NCBI GenBank assembly: GCA_943736015.1
Contig: OX031061.1
Location: 14,269,290 to 14,333,289, forward strand
DNA length: 64,000 bases
Direction: 5' to 3'
Source: Tridacna crocea
Taxonomy: Eukaryota > Mollusca > Bivalvia > Cardiida > Cardiidae
Part shown: in pieces, positions 58,801-64,000 of the stretch
Position numbering within the stretch: position 1 is the stretch's first letter
Layout of the letters: each line of letters starts with the position of its first letter
Notes under the pieces: generated by a model
What the model saw: the letters and a program-made list of their open reading frames with translations, nothing else
Databases searched by the model: none
What the model was told of the DNA's origin: nothing
Translations under genes and position numbers: made by a program

Positions 58801-61800
58801 TCATTTTCTCTGACTTATATAATATTCTCGTGTGTTTACGGATGATATGGTTCAAGTCTGGGAGGAGGTTTGAATAGGTTACAGTCATCGGCACTCTGAT
58901 TCTTTTCTGCGTTTTCGCTTCTTTAATAGTTCGCCCCTATCTAGTTTGTCTACTTTCGCCATTTGTGAATTTATTGTTTTGCCACTATAGCCACGTTGTC
59001 TTAATTTCTTTATCAGGATTCTCCTTTGATATTCGTAGTCTTGTGGTTTTTCACATATTCTCTTTAGCCGTAAACCCAATCCAAATGCCAGACCTTTCTT
59101 TGTTGATGAAGGATGGCAAGATTTGCTATTTAAATAAAGTTGTTTATCAGTTGGTTTGACGTATAGGTCCGTACAGATCTTACCATCCTCTATCTTCACT
59201 AGAGTATCTAGGAACTCTGTCTGTCTCGTGTGCATTCTCAACTCAACCTTGATGTCATTATGTATGCTGTTGGCATGTTTTGCAAACCCCTGAAGTCCTT
59301 CTACACTCCCACACCAAATACCAAAACCATCGTCAATGAATCTCTTGTAGAAGAGTGGCTGTTTTGAATATTTCAGAAGTTCCTCATCCCATTTTCGCAT
59401 GTAGGAACATGCAAAGCTTTTTCCTAATTTGGAACCAATAGCCACCCCTTTTCTTTGAATAAAATAGTTGTCGCCAAATTCGAATATGTTGTTGTCAAGT
59501 ACAGCCGCGATCAGTTTCATAGCATTTTCGGTGTCAATTAATTTTTTTGAGCACGTTTCTAAAGCTTCTTTGCATGCAGCTAATTTTTCCTCTTTCCTAG
59601 GAACTGATGGGTAAAGCTTGCAAACGTCAAAGCAGAATAAAATACTATCTTTTGGTATTCTGTCATTAAAATCTGCAAGTTTATTGATAAAGTCATTTGT
59701 GTCTTGTATATAGCTTGGTGAAGATTCGACGTACTGATTTAGTTCATGTTCTACTAGTTCTGCTATTCTCTCAGTAGGTGTGTTTATACCACTGACAATT
59801 GTCCTGTACGGTATGTCCTTTTTGTTTATTTTTGGGTTCCATTTAAGTTTTCCAGCAATTGCATATTTTGGCATTAGATATTGTTTCATTTCCTTTGTGA
59901 TCACCCCTTCCTTATGCATCTTATCTACCAGTTTTTTTATTTCTTTATAACTGTCCTCAATCTGCTTCTGCTCCGTCCTCTCATATATATCACTTCTATC
60001 TATTTCGGTTAATAGTTCACTCATGTATTCATTCTTATCTAGTACGACTATACCTGATCCTTTATCGGCTGGGCGAATCACAATATCTGGGTTGTTTAGA
60101 AGCTCAAAAGGTTTTTCAAAAGGTTTGTTCTTCAGGGTAGTTAAATCCCGGACTGTGTGGTAAAGCAATAAGACCCTGATGCAGAAAACGATTCAATGGT
60201 GTAACGGAATAAAAAGCTTAAAACCAAGCCCCTTTACTACTGGTGTTTCATTCCTTTCAGAGAGAAATCCCTGCATTTGAGCAACGATTACTTTTGATCT
60301 GCAAAATCTTTAGTACTAGTGAAAATAAAAATTGAAAAGAAAAAAAACAACGTTTTGATATAAGATGCACATACTTGTATACTCGTTTTCAGCCAGTTTT
60401 CAGCCAGTTTTAACCTATTTTATCTTACTATAATTGTTCTTGTGTCTTCATGCCAAGTGTTTTCCCTAACAGTTCTAAGGTTGCACAGATTACGACGGAT
60501 AGGAAATGTATATCATGCTGTTACATGGAGGCCTTCCTAGCTGTTACCTGCATCTTTTCACATAAGTTTTTATGCAAGATTTCCTATATGTAATAATTAC
60601 TGTTACACTACCACTGCTACTTATAATCACAATAAAGTTGTACAGAATAATTAAGATGATGATTGATGTAATGACTATGATTAAAATATCCTCTAGATTT
60701 AACGAGACTACCAGCTCGACAAGACTATATTGGGTCCATTGACGGTATCATACGGCTACAAGATACATATGAACTGAAAGTAGAAGATTTAGCTAAAGGT
60801 GTCATTGCCGGACAACCATCTGTACAACTAACATGTGAGCCTTACCTTCTTTTGTTTTTAGTGTAATTTTCTTTTCGTTTCATTCTTTCTTTTTTTTCAA
60901 ATTGAAAACATTTGTAGAGATGACAATTAAATGTATACCAAAAGATGTTATTGATATCGTATATGGATAAAATGTTTTTTTTTTTTTTCCGGACCATATC
61001 TTCACGAATAAGATTTTTTTTGTTTAATAAAACGCGGGATTACTTGTAAAGTGTTTGCACTTCCATTTTGGGTATGTTACAGTTGATGAGACACAGGATA
61101 TTGCGTATCGGGCAGAAAGGATGGATTATTTCGAAATATCTGTTGCTTGGATAAACCACGCGCTGAGGAGAACCAAAGATATTTCAACAAAACTTAACCT
61201 CTTGTACCATAGAGCTAAAGCCGAATTCGCAGTAAGTCTACTTCTGTTATTTCTGATTTCTAGTTCAGTTCTGAATGCTTCCTTTCTAGACATACCTATA
61301 TGATGTTATTTTACCACATAACTCCCCATATTTCCACTGTAATACGTCCATTACGAATTTTTCTGTCTTACACACGTTTTAGATGAAAAATAATTGCCGT
61401 ATTTGGTCAACTCTTTTGATTTTACACTTTTTTCTAAAACTTTACTGAACCGGATTCATGGGTGCAATTATCTGCGAAAACTGGTTGATCACGAAAAAAT
61501 GCAGATTCTAGCATCTTCAGATGGAAAGTAAAACCGTTACATGCAAGTGTTTTCGGAACTATTTTATTTCCTTCATCTGTGACTCATAACATCTGTCAAA
61601 ATGACAAACAGGCTTCATGTAAAATAATTTCAATGCACATGTGACTTTGAACCTATGTTTCAACAGTTTATTAACTATAATTCTTGAGGTACAGTTTTGT
61701 GACAAAAAAAATCTGACATCCTATGGGGCGTTATTAAGCTCGCCAAATGCTCGTTGAATAAGGATTCTTGTAGATCCTTTAAAAAACCTTTCATCTCGAA

Positions 61801-62701
61801 CTAATACTAAATCCTGTCTATTATGGAATCAACGCTTTACCACCCGACTGAATCTTAGACTCATCGACACTGTTAAAAGGCGTCTGTAGTTGGTAAACTT
61901 AATGTGATTCAAATAACAAGTTTTGTCATTTTACATGCAGACAAAATTGCGCAATCCGCGCAGGCTGACACAGGGCATAACTTTTTGGTTTTTGCTTTTT
62001 GTAAATTTTCTGCTTGTAGACCATTCCACCTCACGATTCAAATGGATTTTGTGGATTCCTAAGTGTGCAATGATTTGGTTGTTATATTCCATCTCGGAGA
62101 TGCATAAAACATTCTTGTCACAGAGCGTACATCACATAGTTTACTGTTACATTTTTGTCCAGTTTACATTTTTGACTGTTACAAATTTGTGTCCAGTTCA
62201 CATAGTTTGCTGTTACATTTTGGTCCAGTATACATATTTGACTGTTACACATTTGTGTCCAGTTCACATAGTTTACTGTTACATTTTGGTCCATTTTACA
62301 TATTTGACTGTTACACATTTGTGTCCAGTTCACATAGTTTACTGTTACATTTTGGTCCAGTTCACATATTTGACTTACATTTTTGTCCAGTTCACACATT
62401 TTGGTCCAGTTCACATATTTGACTATTACATTTTTTGTCCAGTTCACACAGTTTACTGTTACATTTTGGTCCAGTTCACATATTTGACTATTACATTTTT
62501 GTCCAGTTCATACAGTTTAATGTTTCATTTTTGTTCAGTTCACATAGTTTACTGTTGCGTTTGTTTCCAGTTTACATGGATTACTGTTACATTTATGTCT
62601 AGTTCACATAGATTTCTGTTGCTTTTGTCCTCACATTTTCTCTTTGCAGATGGGGCGGAAAATTATGGCAGCTAAAAGCCTCGATGACATTTTTGCATTG
62701 G
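55886..62701 (+). CDS. P4HA: Prolyl 4-hydroxylase alpha-subunit-like, first five exons (gene continues beyond window)
   Basis: Exons 55886-56070, 57386-57540, 60697-60834, 61083-61231 and 62650-62701 join in phase (GT-AG at each). They encode a signal peptide (LVYLVLFCAVAG), then the N-terminal P4HA region: STEHLVMSLKYARHIL; FYLSLKDKWSYGISGHP..CHRAIRQLY; DYIGSIDGIIRLQDTYEL; DIAYRAERMDYFEISVAWIN; and AMGRKIMAAKSLDDIFALG, which aligns with the peptide-binding TPR region. The enzyme works in the ER lumen, forms a complex with protein disulfide isomerase, and hydroxylates proline in collagen-like chains using 2-oxoglutarate, iron and ascorbate. The catalytic C-terminal domain (HxD..H) is not in the window. 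The open frame of exon 5 meets a stop three bases after its donor (g|gtttgt), consistent with an intron there. A shorter protein ending at that stop (62709) is a less likely alternative. Confidence 0.85.
56133..56256. repeat. Family G fragment in P4HA-like intron 1
   Basis: ttattatactgcaaaagaat, then cacggtcggttgacaaggga and acttgtccacggctgttgcg, as in 11671-12175 but with the parts reordered. Confidence 0.6.
56270..56890 (+). mobile_element. Crypton-type tyrosine recombinase relic
   Basis: The clearest piece, near 56709-56830, reads FSAAQILAVTGHKSVSSLAV followed by YQKFTDREKA. The VTGH..SV..L..Y pattern is the end of tyrosine recombinases, with the H and the final Y of the active site. An upstream piece (VSGQMPEDIEN) fits the same kind of protein. 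The element is broken in several places and lies in P4HA-like intron 1. Confidence 0.6.
57200..57335. repeat. GAT/GAC/GCT trinucleotide region
   Basis: Imperfect gatgataatgataatgac and ctgctgctgctactgatgat runs about 50 bases before P4HA-like exon 2. Confidence 0.8.
57590..57860. repeat. Worn family A element in P4HA-like intron 2
   Basis: gcgaccccgagaaataaggg and cgaaaaggagaaaatgcttg with ttcttcctttccaact are recognisable pieces. Confidence 0.45.
58075..58320. mobile_element. Foldback element built of small palindromes, copy 2
   Basis: The ends GCCGGTGTAACGCAGA and tctctgcattacaccggc are inverted copies. The inside is about six units of 30-33 bp, each a palindrome (aatgacccgggtcatt and variants) joined by gacgtag or gacgtcg words. 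The right end overlaps the last codons and stop of the adjacent Penelope-like reading frame. Confidence 0.75.
58311..60168 (-). mobile_element. Penelope-like retroelement with reverse transcriptase and GIY-YIG endonuclease
   Basis: On the minus strand, 60168 to about 58885 reads as reverse transcriptase: RPADKGSGIVVLDKNEY (the entry motif of Penelope-like elements), FCFDVCKLYPSVP, QRKGVAIGSKLG, FIDDGFGIW as catalytic box, and TEFLDTLVKI. A zinc-binding linker (CKLDCHKCAH) follows, then a GIY-YIG nuclease (VVYVGETERQLNERMTEHL). The pieces lie in different frames, so the copy is broken, with about two breaks, and its 5' part is missing. RT plus C-terminal GIY-YIG is diagnostic of Penelope-like elements. 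It lies antisense in P4HA-like intron 2. Confidence 0.9.
60250..60696. other. Remainder of P4HA-like intron 2
   Basis: AT-rich, nothing recognised except the exon 3 acceptor ctctag at 60691-60696 and a short doubling of cagccagttt near 60393-60410. Confidence 0.4.
62118..62600. repeat. Minisatellite in P4HA-like intron 4
   Basis: Degenerate units of about 32 bp, gtccagttcacatagtttac plus tgttacattttg, alternate with a variant with atatttgactg and cacatttgt, giving a double unit near 65 bp. The array stops about 50 bases before exon 5. The open frames across it on both strands are products of the repeat. Confidence 0.85.
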
Positions 62702-62739
62702 GTTTGTAGATTTTAGAATTTTAGTTTTATGACAGTGGT

Positions 62740-62990
62740 TCCCTGTTTACTCTTTACAAAACGAGAAAATTCTGGACTTGTCCAAATTTAAAGTATTCGC
62801 AGACGATGTATTATATTTTACTTGAATGATGTGATTTGACTTTGGAAAGGTAGATGGAAAGGTAGAAAATATTATTGAAGTGATAAAATACTATTTAGCA
62901 ACAATTTCTCACAACCTTGTCCAAAGATTTCTTTCTAGATTCTAGGGGTCGTTAAAAATCGAGATTTTATAGGTAAAGGTTTAACCAAAC
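62740..62990. mobile_element. Family A element, decayed
   Basis: tttactctttacaaaacgag at the left and ttataggtaaaggtttaacc at the right; the hairpin is worn. Confidence 0.6.
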
Positions 62991-63212
62991 CTTACAGGAT
63001 TTACTTATCTCTCGACGATGAAAGTTGTTTGGACAATACATAGGCGGGAAAGCAGCCAGAGGCTTGGACAGTTTGTTGTGCTGGGCACTGGGAAAAGAAG
63101 CTGTTAATCTCTTCATCACAACATCTTTTAACCCTTCTCCTGCTGGATAAATTAAGTGAAACTTTTCAAGCCAATAGCAAAAACCGCGACTATGCTATTT
63201 CAAATGCATTTT

Positions 63213-63440
63213 TTAACCCTTTCCCAAACAAGTCCTGGTTTTTACGTGTCTGCAGTACAAGTCTTTTGAAAACACTGTGGAAAAAGGAGAATTTGCTCGT
63301 AATGAGCAATTCCTCCTTTTCCCACAGTGTTTTCTACCCATTTGGAGAACTTTCTGTCGTTTTTATCAAATTCGAAATTGTCGTCTGCCAACTCTTTCAG
63401 TTTGGAAGAGTCTAAAATTTGTCGTTTGGGAAAGGGTTCA
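63213..63440. mobile_element. Family A element, GCTC subtype, reverse orientation
   Basis: TTAACCCTTTCCCAAACAAG to gtcgtttgggaaagggttca. The hairpin has aatttgctcgtaatgagcaa. The right TTAA has drifted to TTCA. Confidence 0.8.
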
Positions 63441-63457
63441 ATAAATATCTTCTTGTC

Positions 63458-63522
63458 GGACAGTGTAGATCCAAGATCAGACCGCACGTTCTGTGCAGTC
63501 TGATCTTGATCTACGCTGTCCG
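63458..63522. repeat. Family C hairpin
   Basis: gacagtgtagatccaagatc and gatcttgatctacgctgtc with loop cgcacgttctgtgcag. Confidence 0.75.
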
Positions 63523-63685
63523 CAAAAGGTCAGCAAGTCGCGGTAAGCAGGTTAAGGGTTAACAACCCCTGTAATTTCTCGGTTTATTCACAAAACCACA
63601 TCCAGTATAACCATTACAACCCACTTCCAGTTGAAGTACGAGTGTGCGTGTGATTAAACTGGAGAGAAACAAAATACATCTTTTT

Positions 63686-63823
63686 GTGAACTCTTTCTCA
63701 CTTAATTTTTGAATTGAAGAGGTATGCTTTCTATCAAAGAATGCATATAAATGTACTCTTTCTCACTGAATTTTGAATTGAAGAGGTATGCTTTCTGTCA
63801 AAGAATGCATATAAATGTGTTCT
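63686..63823. repeat. Tandem duplication of about 67 bp
   Basis: ctctttctcacttaattttt and ctctttctcactgaattttg each begin a unit running through gaagaggtatgctttct to gcatataaatg. Two units with few differences. The remaining 63824-64000 shows nothing recognisable. Confidence 0.85.
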
Positions 63824-64000
63824 CCAACAGAAAAATGCCTGAGAAAAACAAGCCAAGATAGAATTTCCTAAAAATGGTTTCGTAGTCAGGGAAACTCATG
63901 ATTTTCATCTAAGAATGAGAAAAACTTGAAAATTAAAGTATAACATCAATAGCAATATGCGGCTGCTATACATAAAGAAATATATGAAATGGCTGATTCA

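Noticed and set aside
62118-62675. Open frames of 250 and 109 residues over the P4HA-like intron 4 and exon 5
   Set aside because: Mostly translated minisatellite. Only 62650-62701 is exon, joined to upstream exons by phase and homology.

Overview
The window looks like nuclear DNA of a mollusc, most likely a bivalve. It is AT-rich, with small exons in long introns, GT-AG splice sites, and a dense load of short palindromic DNA transposons and tRNA-derived SINEs. I cannot verify the species; some hairpin families resemble repeats I associate with heterodont clams such as Dreissena or venerids (recollection, not a search).

Four host genes can be supported. (1) At the left edge, one minus-strand exon (1-312) of a beta-1,3-glucuronyltransferase (B3GAT family) runs off the window. 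(2) From 12477 to 32901 on the plus strand lies a complete 13-exon bestrophin gene; the spliced frame is open for 698 residues, and pore residues I76, F80, F84 and I205 keep the same numbers as in human BEST1. (3) From 46673 to 51343 is a two-exon TRIM-like E3 ligase of 842 residues. Its RING finger is split by an intron that carries a LINE fragment, and it has an unusual disordered tail of about 254 residues before the RING. (4) From 55886 to 62701 are the first five exons of a prolyl 4-hydroxylase alpha-subunit-like gene that continues past the right edge. The four genes do not form a pathway or operon. Two of them (B3GAT, P4HA) act in the secretory pathway on matrix proteins, which may be coincidence.

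The rest is mobile DNA. The dominant family ('A', about 230 bp) has TTAA ends, inverted termini and a central hairpin, and occurs in more than twenty whole or partial copies. A second TTAA family ('E', about 365 bp) has one copy whose pre-insertion site is preserved in the window. Several other hairpin families (C, D, F, G, H, J here) also occur, with SINEs, a retro-inserted 3' end with a 16-bp target duplication, a LINE, a Penelope-like element with reverse transcriptase and GIY-YIG domains, a Crypton-type recombinase relic, and minisatellites.

The most striking object is 34841-42670, a 7.83-kb insertion that splits a family A copy. It has an ATTG duplication at both sides and is mostly a huge inverted repeat with arms of about 3.1 kb, each of which holds its own inverted pair. 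Other unusual structures are foldback elements built from tandem palindromes (2696-2864 and 58075-58320), a two-tier foldback of 371 bp nested in a family A copy (16726-17096), and an 18-bp minisatellite with higher-order structure in a bestrophin intron.
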